Origin: VAXT01 sp963794605
GTDB lineage: Bacteria; Actinomycetota; Thermoleophilia; Gaiellales; Gaiellaceae
DNA length: 64,000 nt
Direction of reading: 5' to 3'
NCBI GenBank assembly: GCA_963794605.1
Contig: CAWCEN010000002.1
Span: 558,001 to 622,000, forward strand
The notes below the pieces were generated by a model. That model searched no databases. It worked only from the letters and a program-made list of their open reading frames with translations, and was not told where the DNA came from. Within the stretch, counting starts at the first letter, position 1; the number at the start of each line of letters is the position of its first letter. A program made the translations under genes and the position numbers. Below, one piece after another: positions 41,264 to 49,525 of the stretch.

Positions 41264-42056
41264 GCTCGCTCTGACGCAGGCCGAGCTGGCTGCGGATGCG
41301 ATCCGCAGGCCCGGGATCGAGATTGCGCTCGTCCCGATCACGACCGCCGGCGACCGCGACCGGACGAAGCCGTTCGGCCAGATCGGCGAGCGCGGCGTCT
41401 TCGTCAAGGAGCTCGAGGAAGCGCTGCTCGACGGGCGCATCGACGTCGCAGTGCACTCCGCGAAGGACATGACCTCGACGGATGCGGAAGGTCTGACGGT
41501 CGGGGCGTACCTGGCCCGTGAGGATCCTCGGGACGCGCTGTGCGGTGCGACCGGGATCGCGTCGGGGATGCGGATCGGCACGGCGTCGATCCGGCGTCGA
41601 GCGCAGCTGCTGGCTCTGGAGCCTTCGCTCTCGATCGAGCCCTTGCGCGGCAACATCGACACGAGGCTTCGCAAGCGCGGCGAGCGAGGCCTGGACGCCG
41701 TCGTGCTCGCGGCGTGCGGACTGGACCGGCTCGCGCTCGGGAGCGAGATCGGGCACCGTTTCGAGCCCGGCGAGATCCTGCCCGAGGCGGGACAGGGTGC
41801 GCTCGCGCTGCAGGTCCGGGTCGGCGAGGAGGAGCGCGTCGAGGCTGCCGGCGACGCCGAGACCGCACACCGAGTCGAGCTCGAGCGAGCCTGTGTGGCA
41901 GCGATCGGCGGCGGCTGTCTCGCTCCCATCGCCGCGCATCACGACGGCCGGACGCTGACAGCGCTCATCGCCGACCCGGACGGCGGCTGGGTCGAGCGAC
42001 GATCCGGAGACGACCCGGTCGCGCTCGCCACGGAGCTGGCCGCGCTCGTGGCGTGA
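41232..42056 (+). CDS. hemC: Porphobilinogen deaminase HemC
   Basis: 274-residue hydroxymethylbilane synthase that joins four porphobilinogens. RVGSRGSRLALTQAELAADA at the N-terminus, DVAVHSAKDMTST, RIGTASIRRRAQLLAL and PLRGNIDTRLRKR line the active site, and the cofactor cysteine is in AIGGGCLAPIAAH. It is somewhat shorter than E. coli HemC (313 aa) at the C-terminal domain. It starts inside hemA and overlaps hemD by four bases. Confidence 0.95.
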   Translation: MLVRVGSRGSRLALTQAELAADAIRRPGIEIALVPITTAGDRDRTKPFGQIGERGVFVKELEEALLDGRIDVAVHSAKDMTSTDAEGLTVGAYLAREDPRDALCGATGIASGMRIGTASIRRRAQLLALEPSLSIEPLRGNIDTRLRKRGERGLDAVVLAACGLDRLALGSEIGHRFEPGEILPEAGQGALALQVRVGEEERVEAAGDAETAHRVELERACVAAIGGGCLAPIAAHHDGRTLTALIADPDGGWVERRSGDDPVALATELAALVA

Positions 42057-42691
42057 GGGTCGTCGTCACACGTCCGCAGGGTCAGGCGGGACCGCTCGTC
42101 AGGCGCCTCGAGGAGCAGGGCCACGAGGTGGTCGAGTGCCCGCTGATCGAGATCGAGCCCATGGACGACCCGGTCGACGTCGAGGGCTACGACTGGGTGA
42201 TCGTGACGAGCCCGAACGGCGCGGGCGAGCTTGTCAGGCGGGTGACGGGGCCGTTGCCGAACGTCGCGGCTGTGGGCCCGGGAACCGCCGAGACACTCCG
42301 AGAGCTGGGCGTCGAGCCCGCGTTCGTGCCGCGTGTTTCGTCGCAGGATGGTCTTCTCGCCGAGTTTCCGCGTCCCGCGGGGCGGGTGCTGTTCGCGGCG
42401 GCAGAGGGGTCGCGCCGGGGGCCGATCGACGAGCTCGGAGCAGACTTCGTCCCGCTCTACACGACGCGGCTCGTATCGCCGGCTGAGCTTCCGGACGGCG
42501 ATCTCGTCGTGCTCGCGTCGGGGTCCGCGGCGAGGTCGTTCGCCGCGCTCGGCGTCGACATTCCGGTCGTCTCGATCGGGCCGCAGACGACGCGAATGGC
42601 GGAGTCCTTCGGGCTGCGCGTCGTGGCCGAGGCCGAGACACACGATCTGGACGGCCTCGTCGGGGCCGTCGGTTCGTTAGCGTCGCGCTGA
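42053..42691 (+). CDS. hemD: Uroporphyrinogen-III synthase HemD
   Basis: 212-residue HemD family protein that closes and inverts hydroxymethylbilane. Family sequence is weak, but VVVTRPQGQAGPLVRRLEEQ at the N-terminus, DWVIVTSPNGAGELVRR, AVGPGTAETLRELG and GDLVVLASGSAARSFAAL with VVSIGPQTTRMAESFGLRVV fit well. GTG start overlaps the hemC stop (GTGA). The context after hemA and hemC makes the call secure. HemB, which supplies porphobilinogen, is not in the window. Confidence 0.9.
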   Translation: MRVVVTRPQGQAGPLVRRLEEQGHEVVECPLIEIEPMDDPVDVEGYDWVIVTSPNGAGELVRRVTGPLPNVAAVGPGTAETLRELGVEPAFVPRVSSQDGLLAEFPRPAGRVLFAAAEGSRRGPIDELGADFVPLYTTRLVSPAELPDGDLVVLASGSAARSFAALGVDIPVVSIGPQTTRMAESFGLRVVAEAETHDLDGLVGAVGSLASR

Positions 42692-42692
42692 C

Positions 42693-43499
42693 GTGGTGAT
42701 CACGTTCCTCAGCGACTTCGGCCTCGAGGACGATTTCGTCGGCACCTGCCACGGCGTGATGAAGGTGATCGCGCCGGAGGTCGAGATCCTCGACATCACG
42801 CATGGGATCCAGCGTCACGGCGTCCTGCAGGGCGCGATCGTGCTCGCGAACACGCTCCCGTACCAACCGAAGGGCGTGCACCTGGCCGTGGTCGATCCAG
42901 GGGTCGGCGGAGGCCGCGGCGCCCTGGCGCTTCGGTCCGGCGACGGCCGGCTCTTCGTTGGGCCCGACAACGGGTTGCTCGTGCCCGCAGCCGAGAAGCT
43001 GGGCGGGATCGAAGCTGCACACGAGATCACCAACGAGAAGTACCTGCTCGAGCACGTCTCGGCGACGTTCCACGGCCGCGACGTCTTCTCGCCGGTCGCA
43101 GCGCATCTCGTGGACGGCGCCGCGCTCGAAGACCTCGGCCCGAAGCTCGAGGCTGAGTCGCTCGTCCGGCTGGAGGTGCCGAAGCCCGACGTCACGCAGC
43201 GGCGGATCCGCGCCTCGGTCCTGTACGTCGACCGGTTCGGGAACATGCAGCTGAACCTGACGCGGAAGGATCTCGAGGCGCTCGCGACCGAGCCGGGCAC
43301 GCAGGTCGAGCTCGAGATCGCGTCCGAGCGCTACTACGCGGTGACCGCGCGGACGTTCGCGGATGCTCGGGACGGCGAGGTCATCCTCTACGAGGACGCA
43401 TACGAGAACATCGCGATCGCGATCAGCGGCGGCAGCGCGGCGGACACGTTCTATTCGGCGCAGCCCGGCGTGGACGTTCGAATCAGGCTGGCCGACTGA
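42693..43499 (+). CDS. SAM hydroxide adenosyltransferase (DUF62)
   Basis: 268-residue protein of the SAM hydrolase family that splits S-adenosylmethionine to adenosine and methionine using hydroxide. VITFLSDFGLEDDFVGTCHG at the N-terminus, VDPGVGGGRGALALR, GPDNGLL and the C-terminal domain beginning YVDRFGNMQLNL with NIAIAISGGSAA are typical. It starts one base after hemD with GTG GTG. Its link to haem synthesis is unknown; it may only share the transcript. Confidence 0.88.
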   Translation: MVITFLSDFGLEDDFVGTCHGVMKVIAPEVEILDITHGIQRHGVLQGAIVLANTLPYQPKGVHLAVVDPGVGGGRGALALRSGDGRLFVGPDNGLLVPAAEKLGGIEAAHEITNEKYLLEHVSATFHGRDVFSPVAAHLVDGAALEDLGPKLEAESLVRLEVPKPDVTQRRIRASVLYVDRFGNMQLNLTRKDLEALATEPGTQVELEIASERYYAVTARTFADARDGEVILYEDAYENIAIAISGGSAADTFYSAQPGVDVRIRLAD

Positions 43500-44125
43500 T
43501 GCTGGAGCAGCTAGGCCGCAAGTTCGCGCGGTTCACGACCAACCAGGTCGTGCGCCGACCTCGGCTCTGGCCGCTTTTCCGTTGGCTGACGCGCTCGCAG
43601 TTCAACCGGGTCGCTCCGCGCTGGGACGAGATGCGTTCCCCCGAGGCGTTCGCTTCGCTGGAGGCGGCTCTCGACGCGCTCCATCTGAGCCCGAAGCGTG
43701 CGCTCGACCTCGGCACCGGCACCGGTCGGGCCGCGTTCCTGCTCGCGCGGCGCTACCCGGAGGCCGAGGTGGTCGGCGTCGACCTGGCGGCGGACATGCT
43801 CGCCGAGGCCAGGCGCCTGACCCCGCCCGAGCTCGCGGATCGCGTCCGCTTCGAGGAGGCAGACGCGGAGCGGCTTCCGTACGCGGACGGGTCGTTCGAC
43901 CTGGTCTCGCTCGCGAACATGATCCCGTTCTTCCAGGAGCTGGGCCGGATCACGGCGCCGGGCGGGGCGGTCGTCTTCTCGTTCTCCGGGGGGTCGGAGA
44001 CGCCGATCTACGTGCCGCCGGAGGTGCTTCGCGGGCGGCTCGGCGAGCACGGTTTCGCGGAATTTGCGGAGTTTGCGGTGGGCAACGGGACCGCCCTCTC
44101 GGCTCGGAAGGTCTCAGCGGCGTAG
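43499..44125 (+). CDS. Class I SAM-dependent methyltransferase
   Basis: 208 residues. SAM motif I ALDLGTGTGRAAFLLARRYP (about 64-83), motif II GVDLAADMLAEARR and EEADAERLPYADGSFDLVSL place it in the methyltransferase-11 group. A basic N-terminal 40 residues (FTTNQVVRRPRLWPLFRWLT) may bind membrane or nucleic acid. The start shares one base with the stop of the SAM hydrolase. A strong terminator follows, so it closes the long plus-strand run. Substrate unknown. Confidence 0.82.
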   Translation: MLEQLGRKFARFTTNQVVRRPRLWPLFRWLTRSQFNRVAPRWDEMRSPEAFASLEAALDALHLSPKRALDLGTGTGRAAFLLARRYPEAEVVGVDLAADMLAEARRLTPPELADRVRFEEADAERLPYADGSFDLVSLANMIPFFQELGRITAPGGAVVFSFSGGSETPIYVPPEVLRGRLGEHGFAEFAEFAVGNGTALSARKVSAA

Positions 44126-44138
44126 GCTTGAAGTCACT

Positions 44139-44182
44139 AGGACGTCGGCGGCACGGTGACACCGGCCCCGACGTCCTTTTTT
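44139..44182 (+). terminator. Rho-independent terminator of the hem run
   Basis: AGGACGTCGG (44139-44148) pairs with CCGACGTCCT (44168-44177), followed by TTTTTT (44177-44182). It lies 13 bases after the methyltransferase stop. Confidence 0.85.
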
Positions 44183-44203
44183 GCGCGCAAAGCGCGCAAA
44201 AAA
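44177..44203. terminator. Perfect bidirectional hairpin
   Basis: TTTTTTGCGCGC (44177-44188) and GCGCGCAAAAAA (44192-44203) are perfect complements with loop AAA. With A- and T-runs on both sides it can end transcription in either direction. Further hairpins follow at 44209-44225 (GCCCC/GGGGC) and 44248-44265 (GCCTCG/CGAGGC). Confidence 0.75.
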
Positions 44204-44304
44204 GCAAAGCCCCGCAGAGTGGGGCGAGCCGGTTCGCGTCAGCTACTGCCTCGGCGAAGCGAGGCCTCTAGGCGTGAGGGCACAGAGCCAACTAGTCTCG
44301 CCGC

Positions 44305-44767
44305 GTGAGGAACCGCTGGCGACACCTACCTGCGACCCTGATCGCCCTGGTCTTCCGTGATCATCATGAGTCTGTTCACGATCGGCGAGGGCTTCGTCGT
44401 TGCGATGGCCACGCGGCAGGGGATTGCCGGAGAGCTCTACGAGCTCGGCGAGGTGGAAGGGGCGCGGCCGCTGCACATGTTCTGGCGGGTCACGCTGCCG
44501 CTGATGGCGCCGACCCTGCTCCTGCTCCTGTTTCGCGACACGATCTTCTCGTTCCAGGCGAACTTCGTCCCGGCTCTGCTGGTGACGGAAGGGGGCCCGG
44601 AGTACGCGACGACGTACCTGCCGCTGTTCATCTACCGCAACGCCTTCGAGTATCTGCGCTACGGCTACGCGGCCGCGGCGACGATCTCGATGTTCCTGCT
44701 CACGGCGCTGATCGTGTACGTGCAGTACCGGATCGTGAAGCGCTGGCGGCACGCCTTCGTGGTTTAG
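44305..44767 (+). pseudogene. Decayed sugar ABC transporter permease
   Basis: GTG 44305 opens with a permease-like N-terminus (MRNRWRHLPATLIALVF), but after about 17 residues the reading frame changes. From 44357 the sequence reads the C-terminal half of a MalF-type permease: the EAA loop ELYELGEVEGARPLHMFWRV, then TEGGPEYATTYLPLFIYRNA and ALIVYVQYRIVKRW. The remaining fragment is 136 aa against about 290 aa for the family, and no binding-protein, ATPase or second permease gene is nearby. It looks like the scar of a deletion that joined two parts of a sugar-transport locus. Confidence 0.75.
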
Positions 44768-44796
44768 TGGGATGGCGGGCTACACTGGGCCCGCGC

Positions 44797-44869
44797 GGCG
44801 AGGTAGCTCAGTTGGTAGAGCACACGGCTGAAAACCGTGGTGTCGCCGGTTCGATTCCGGCCCTCGCCA
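44797..44869 (+). tRNA. tRNA-Phe (GAA anticodon)
   Basis: Full cloverleaf: acceptor GGCGAGG/CCTCGCC with discriminator A, D-stem GCTC/GAGC, anticodon stem CACGG/CCGTG with loop CTGAAAA (anticodon GAA), T-stem GCCGG/CCGGC with TTCGATT loop. The length is 73 bases; CCA is not encoded. Confidence 0.96.
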
Positions 44870-44893
44870 TTTTTCGCGCGCTGCGCGAAAAAT
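44869..44893. terminator. Terminator after tRNA-Phe
   Basis: ATTTTTCGCGC (44869-44879) and GCGCGAAAAAT (44883-44893) pair perfectly around GCT, starting at the last base of the tRNA. A second hairpin, GTCCACGCCGCC/GGCGGCATGGAC (44894-44921, one mismatch), follows; it also lies after the end of the minus-strand receiver gene. Confidence 0.8.
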
Positions 44894-44945
44894 GTCCACG
44901 CCGCCCGCAGGCGGCATGGACCGCGACGAGAGACACAGTCGGCTC

Positions 44946-45338
44946 CTAGACCGGGACCTTTGCGGCCGTCAGCCGACCGAGGAGGCCGTCGACGAACGCG
45001 TTCTTCACGAGGACCTCATCCGCGCCGGAGTCCTTTGCCGCCGAATGAAGCTCCGGTGCGTCGTCACCCGTGAGCGCGATCAGGCACAGGTGCGGATGGT
45101 CGCGGCGCAGGCGCGCCATCGTCGTGACGCCGTCCAGCAGCGGCATGTGCAGATCGAGCACGACCGCGTCCGGTGCAAGCTCGTCGACGAGCTCGATCGC
45201 GGATAGCCCGTTGGTCGCCGTCGCGACGACCGATAGCTCGCGCTGAGCCTCGATCAGCTCGCGCAGAGACTCGAGAAAATCCTCGTCGTCGTCTGCGAGC
45301 AAGACGCGGACCCCGTGCTCCGTGGCCACAGTGTTCAA
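44946..45338 (-). CDS. Stand-alone receiver domain response regulator
   Basis: 130 residues, a single CheY-like receiver. The acidic cluster LADDDEDF, phospho-acceptor Asp in AVVLDLHMPLLDG, Thr in IALTGDDAPEL and Lys in VLVKNAFVDGLL are all present. No output domain is attached and no kinase gene is near. It lies 11 bases downstream of the fused ETF gene on the same strand and is probably co-transcribed with it. Output unknown. Confidence 0.85.
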   Translation of the reverse strand: MNTVATEHGVRVLLADDDEDFLESLRELIEAQRELSVVATATNGLSAIELVDELAPDAVVLDLHMPLLDGVTTMARLRRDHPHLCLIALTGDDAPELHSAAKDSGADEVLVKNAFVDGLLGRLTAAKVPV

Positions 45339-45349
45339 GAGGGCGATTC

Positions 45350-47098
45350 TTAGGCCGCGGGCGTTACCGAGTCAAGCAGCTTCGGAAGAATTTCGCGCGC
45401 GTCGCCCGACACCGACACGTCCGCATCGTCCGGTTTCTCGTCGCTGATCGTCGCGATCACGCGGGCCTTGACCACACCGCCCCAGTGCTCGAGGTCGTCG
45501 CTGACCCCGATCCCGACGTAGAGCCGCGGAGCGATCGGCCGCCCGAGCAGCCCGACCTGCCGCGTCGGTTCGACGAGACCTGAGGCGCAGGCTTCCCGCG
45601 TGCCGGCGAGCGCGGCGTCACTGCCTTCGATCGCCGCGAGCACGTCAGGTTGGACCGTCGGGCCGACGCCCACGACGACGTCCTTCTCGTCCAGCTCGTA
45701 CGAGTCGCAGTCGCGCACCCGCTCGACGAGCCTGATCTTTGGCTCCGGGAGAGCCCCGATGTCGAGTCGGCGGACCTCGGTCTCGAACTCCTGCGGCTGG
45801 AGCGGCTCGTACATGCGCGGAAGGACCGTCGCCAGCTGCGGGGTCGTCGCGCCGAGAATGACCGAGACGATGTTCCCGCCGTAGGCCGGCTTCTGCTGGA
45901 GTAGGCGACCGGCCTTCGCGATGTCGACCCCGACGCAGTCCGCGGTCATTCCGAGCTCGAGCTCACCAGCTGCGCGCGGCCCGTAGTCGCGGCCACGACC
46001 GGTCGCAGGGATCAAGACTGCGCGTGGCCCATGTTCGGCGAGCACGCGCCGCAGAACCTCCGCCCAGAGGTCCGGGTGGTAGTCGGCGAGGGCCTCGTCC
46101 TCGACGGTGTACACGACCTCGGCTCCGTGGGCGGCGGCCTCCTGCCTGGCTTCGTCGAGGTCATTGCCGATGAGCAGCGCCACGGCTCGACCGCCGAGCT
46201 TGCCCGCCAGGTCGCGGCTACGGGAGATCAGCTCGAGCGAGACGCGCCGGTGCTGACCGTCGACGAGCTCGCACACGCTCCAGCAGTCGTAGTGCGCGGC
46301 CGGCTCCTCGGCGATGTCCTCCGGCTTGTCCCAGCTCGGCTCCTCGGGAGCACGCTCGGCGAGCAGCTCGCGCACGCGGGCCGCAGCCTCCTCGGGGCTC
46401 CCCGCCCGGAAGCCGGCACGCTCGGGCCGCGCATCGCGGACGGCCAGTACCCGCGTCGGCGAGCCCGTCTGTCCGAAGCGCTTGTCATTCGGCCGGACGT
46501 CATCGACGAGGTCGCGCGCCTGCCAGACGCTGATCTCCTCGCCTCCGCCTCCGGAAGAAGTCACTTCCTCCGGCGGCCGGCCGACCGAGACGACGAGCGG
46601 GAGATCGGCCTCGTACACGTCGTGGCCGAAGTCGGTCTCGCGCGTCAGCCGGAGCCCGTCCTCCGAGCGCTCGAGCGACGAGATGCTGATCGCGTGCGGC
46701 CAGCCGAGGAACGCGGCGACCTGCGGCGGTACCTGCCACGTCTCGGAGTCGAGTGCCTTGCGTCCGCACAGGACGAGGTCCGCGCCCTCCTTCTCGATCG
46801 CCATCGCAAGCGTCCGCGAGGTTCCGAGCGTGTCCGCGACGGCGAAGACACGATCCGAGAGGTGGATCGCCCGCTGGGCTCCGAGCGCCAGTGCCTCGCG
46901 CAGCGCCTCCTCGGCCTGCGGCGGGCCCATCGTCATCACTACGACCTCGTCTGCGAGGAGGGCCCCGTACTGCACCGCGTACCGGTCGAAGGCGTTCAGC
47001 TCGAGCGGCACGCCTTCGCGCTTCAGCGAGTGCGTCTCCTCGTCGAACTCGATCGCTCCGAGCGCGGGCACTTGCTTGACGAGGCAGATCGCCTTCAC
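45350..47098 (-). CDS. Electron transfer flavoprotein, beta and alpha subunits fused
   Basis: 582 residues from GTG 47098. The first 240 or so are EtfB/FixA-like: AICLVKQVPALGAIEFDEET, LNAFDRYAVQYGALL and CGRKALDSETWQVPPQVAAF. The remainder is EtfA/FixB-like: YDCWSVCELVDGQHRRVSLE, VLIPATGRGRDYGPRAAGEL, then an FAD-domain end GLVEPTRQVGLLGRPIAPRL and YVGIGVSDDLEHWGGVVKAR. ETFs carry electrons between dehydrogenases and the quinone pool. The FAD motif normally reading QVGQTG is QVGLLG here. No ETF-quinone oxidoreductase is in the window. A longer upstream frame runs into the divergent gene and is not used. Confidence 0.88.
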   Translation of the reverse strand: MKAICLVKQVPALGAIEFDEETHSLKREGVPLELNAFDRYAVQYGALLADEVVVMTMGPPQAEEALREALALGAQRAIHLSDRVFAVADTLGTSRTLAMAIEKEGADLVLCGRKALDSETWQVPPQVAAFLGWPHAISISSLERSEDGLRLTRETDFGHDVYEADLPLVVSVGRPPEEVTSSGGGGEEISVWQARDLVDDVRPNDKRFGQTGSPTRVLAVRDARPERAGFRAGSPEEAAARVRELLAERAPEEPSWDKPEDIAEEPAAHYDCWSVCELVDGQHRRVSLELISRSRDLAGKLGGRAVALLIGNDLDEARQEAAAHGAEVVYTVEDEALADYHPDLWAEVLRRVLAEHGPRAVLIPATGRGRDYGPRAAGELELGMTADCVGVDIAKAGRLLQQKPAYGGNIVSVILGATTPQLATVLPRMYEPLQPQEFETEVRRLDIGALPEPKIRLVERVRDCDSYELDEKDVVVGVGPTVQPDVLAAIEGSDAALAGTREACASGLVEPTRQVGLLGRPIAPRLYVGIGVSDDLEHWGGVVKARVIATISDEKPDDADVSVSGDAREILPKLLDSVTPAA

Positions 47099-47118
47099 AG
47101 CTGCGAGCCTATATACCC

Positions 47119-47787
47119 GTGCTCGGAATCCTGTACGACATCCACGGGAATCTGCCCGCGCTCGAGCGGATTCTGGCCGAGGTAGAGGAGCTCGAGATCG
47201 ACCGCTGGTTGCTCGGTGGGGACTACGGAACCCCGAGCCCGTGGCCGGACGAGACGCTCGCACGACTGAAGGAGCTCCCGAAGGCGACGTGGATCAGGGG
47301 CAACGGCGAGCGCTGGCTCCGCGAGCCGCCGCTCGACCGCCCGGAGGTGATGGAGACGTACGACGCCTTCCGCGGCTCCTACGACGAGGAGCTCGTCGAC
47401 TGGCTGTACGGGCTTCCCCCGAGGGCCGAGCTCGACGGAGTGCTCTACGTCCACGGCTCGCCGCTCTCGGACGTCGAGAGCTTCCCGCCGCAGCCCTCGG
47501 ACGACGACGAGCGCCTGCTCGCGGGCGTCCAGGACCGGACCGTCGTCTTCGGGCACAGCCACCAGCAGTTCCGCCGGCCGGGGCCGAACGGGACCGACCT
47601 CGTCAATCCGGGCAGCGCGGGGATGCCGCTCGACGGCGACGTGCGCGCGGCGTGGGCGACCTGGAACGGCGACTTCGAGTTCCGCCGGACCGAGTACGAC
47701 GTCGCCCGCGCGGCTGCGGGCTACCGGTCGCTGGGCGGGGACTTCGGCGAGTTCGCGGCTACCCGGATTGAGAAGGGCTCGGACTAG
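47119..47787 (+). CDS. Calcineurin-like metallophosphoesterase
   Basis: 222 residues. Metal-binding motifs in order: YDIHGNLPALERIL (about 6-19), LLGGDYGTP, IRGNGERW, YVHGSPLSD and VVFGHSHQQFRRPGPNGTDL, then NPGSAGMPLDG. This is the YfcE/MJ0936-like group of phosphodiesterases; the natural substrate is unknown. GTG start at 47119, 20 bases from the start of the opposite ETF gene, so the promoters must overlap. Its 3' end overlaps the OsmC gene by 29 bases. Confidence 0.87.
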   Translation: MLGILYDIHGNLPALERILAEVEELEIDRWLLGGDYGTPSPWPDETLARLKELPKATWIRGNGERWLREPPLDRPEVMETYDAFRGSYDEELVDWLYGLPPRAELDGVLYVHGSPLSDVESFPPQPSDDDERLLAGVQDRTVVFGHSHQQFRRPGPNGTDLVNPGSAGMPLDGDVRAAWATWNGDFEFRRTEYDVARAAAGYRSLGGDFGEFAATRIEKGSD

Positions 47788-48217
47788 TTAGCTTCGCGTC
47801 GACCGAGATCTCGACGTTGCCCTCGAGCGCCTTCGAGACCGGGCAGTTGTCCTTCGCGCCTTCGGCCGCTTCGAGGAATGCAGCTTCGTCGATGCCGTCG
47901 ACCTCGCCCTCGATCTCGAGCCTGATCTTGGTCATGCGGAAGCCGTCGTCGGTCTTGTCGAAGGTCGCTGTCGCGTTCGACTCGAGCCGCGTCGGCGCGT
48001 GGCCGTCCTCGGCGAGCACGTGAGAGAGCGCCATCGAAACGCAGGTCGCGTGCGCGGCGGCGATCAGCTCCTCCGGGCTCACGCCCTCGGCGCCCTCGGC
48101 GCGAGCCGACCAGCTCACGCCTTCGTCGGAGAGCACCTCGCTCCCGGTCGAGACGCGGCCCGAGCCGCTCATCAGGTCGCCTTCCCAGGTCGCTCGTGCC
48201 GTCTTGTCATTCGCCAT
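47759..48217 (-). CDS. OsmC family peroxiredoxin-like protein
   Basis: 152 residues. OsmC/Ohr family, which reduces organic hydroperoxides with two cysteines. Both are here: AAHATCVSMALSHVLAE (about 55-71) and AKDNCPVSKALEGN (about 122-135). GVSPEELIAAAHATC is the typical dimer-interface stretch of the OsmC (rather than Ohr) branch. ATG 48217 lies within the end of rarA (11-base overlap), so it is the second gene of that transcript. Confidence 0.9.
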   Translation of the reverse strand: MANDKTARATWEGDLMSGSGRVSTGSEVLSDEGVSWSARAEGAEGVSPEELIAAAHATCVSMALSHVLAEDGHAPTRLESNATATFDKTDDGFRMTKIRLEIEGEVDGIDEAAFLEAAEGAKDNCPVSKALEGNVEISVDAKLTSPSPSQSG

Positions 48218-49484
48218 GCTCGTCCCCCTTTTCCTCGCCGGAACCCGACGGTCGATAGTACTTCTTGCCTTTCAGCGGCTCCGGGAGGTGGTCGACCTCG
48301 AAGCCGCGCGGATCTGAGTGCGGATAGATGTAGCCCTGCCCGCGTCCGAGCTTGGTCGCACCGTAGTAGTGCGTGTCGCGCAGCTCGTCGGGCGGGCGCA
48401 CGTGGCCGTGCTCGCGGACGTCCTTCGCGGCCTCGCCGAGTGCGGTGATGACGGCGTTCGACTTCGGCGCGCGGGCCAGGTAGATGGCGGCCTCGGCGAG
48501 GTTGAGCCGGGCCTCGGGCAGACCGACGTGCTCGACTGCCTGCGCTGCGGCAACGGCGACGAGGAGCGCCTGTGGGTCCGCGAGCCCGATGTCCTCGGAC
48601 GCGAGCACGATCATGCGCCGCGCGATGAAGCGCGCGTCCTCGCCGCCCTCGAGCATCGCGGCCAGGTAGTAGACGGACGCGTCCGGGTCGGAGCCGCGCA
48701 TCGATTTGATGAAGGCGGAGACGAAGTCGTAGTGCGCGTCGCCGCCCTTGTCGTAGACGAGCGGCCGCTTGCGGGCCGCGTCCTCGACGTGCGACGCCTC
48801 CAGGGCCTGTCCCTCGGACCTGGCCGTTTGGGATGAGAGCTCGAGAATGTTCAGCGCGTTGCGCGCGTCGCCGCCGGCGCGGCGTGCGATCAGCTCGACC
48901 ACCTCGTCCGTGGCCTCCGTTCCGAGCTCGGCGGCTCCGCGGCGCACGATCAGCGCCAAATCGTCCTCCGAGAGCGGCTCGAGCTCGTAGATCTGCGACC
49001 GCGACAGCAGCGCCGAGTTGACCTCGAAGTAAGGGTTCTCGGTCGTCGCCCCGATCAGCGTCAGGATCCCTTCCTCGACCGCAGGGAGGAGCGCATCCTG
49101 CTGCGCCTTGTTGAAGCGGTGGATCTCGTCGAGGAAGAGGATCGTCCGCCGGCCGTGCGCTCCGAGCCGCTCTCGGGCACCCGCGATCACCTCGCGCACC
49201 TGAGCCACGGTCGCCGACACGGCGGACAGCTCCTCGAACTCGGCGCCCGTCGTGTTCGCGATCACGCGCGCGAGCGTGGTCTTCCCGCTCCCGGGCGGCC
49301 CGTACAGGATCGAAGAGCCGACGCGATCCTCGCCGATCGCTAGCCGCAGCGCCGACTGCTCGCCGAGAATCTGCTCCTGACCGACGAAGTCGTCGAGCGC
49401 TGTTGGCCGCATACGGAGCGCGAGCGGCGCGGTCTCCGGCAGCCGTTCGTTGGCCGCATCTGAGAACAGGTTGCCCACGGCCAC
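48207..49484 (-). CDS. rarA: Replication-associated recombination protein A
   Basis: 425-residue AAA+ ATPase (MgsA/WRNIP1 family) acting at stalled forks. RPTALDDFVGQEQILGEQSA at the start, Walker A LYGPPGSGKTTLARV (about 61-75), Walker B ILFLDEIHRFNKAQQDALLP, sensor IGATTENPYFEVNSALLSRS, then the C-terminal tetramer region DASVYYLAAMLEGGEDARFI and PHSDPRGFEVDHLPEPLKGK. GTG start at 49484. Complete family length. Confidence 0.94.
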   Translation of the reverse strand: MAVGNLFSDAANERLPETAPLALRMRPTALDDFVGQEQILGEQSALRLAIGEDRVGSSILYGPPGSGKTTLARVIANTTGAEFEELSAVSATVAQVREVIAGARERLGAHGRRTILFLDEIHRFNKAQQDALLPAVEEGILTLIGATTENPYFEVNSALLSRSQIYELEPLSEDDLALIVRRGAAELGTEATDEVVELIARRAGGDARNALNILELSSQTARSEGQALEASHVEDAARKRPLVYDKGGDAHYDFVSAFIKSMRGSDPDASVYYLAAMLEGGEDARFIARRMIVLASEDIGLADPQALLVAVAAAQAVEHVGLPEARLNLAEAAIYLARAPKSNAVITALGEAAKDVREHGHVRPPDELRDTHYYGATKLGRGQGYIYPHSDPRGFEVDHLPEPLKGKKYYRPSGSGEEKGDEHGE

Positions 49485-49525
49485 CGAAGTATGCTGCTCC
49501 GCGAACCGGCCAAGGAGGGCAAAGA

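Noticed and set aside
44305..44949. 215-codon plus-strand frame running through the permease remnant and tRNA-Phe
   Set aside because: It reads through a tRNA gene and leaves the permease homology after 17 codons; treated as part of a pseudogene.
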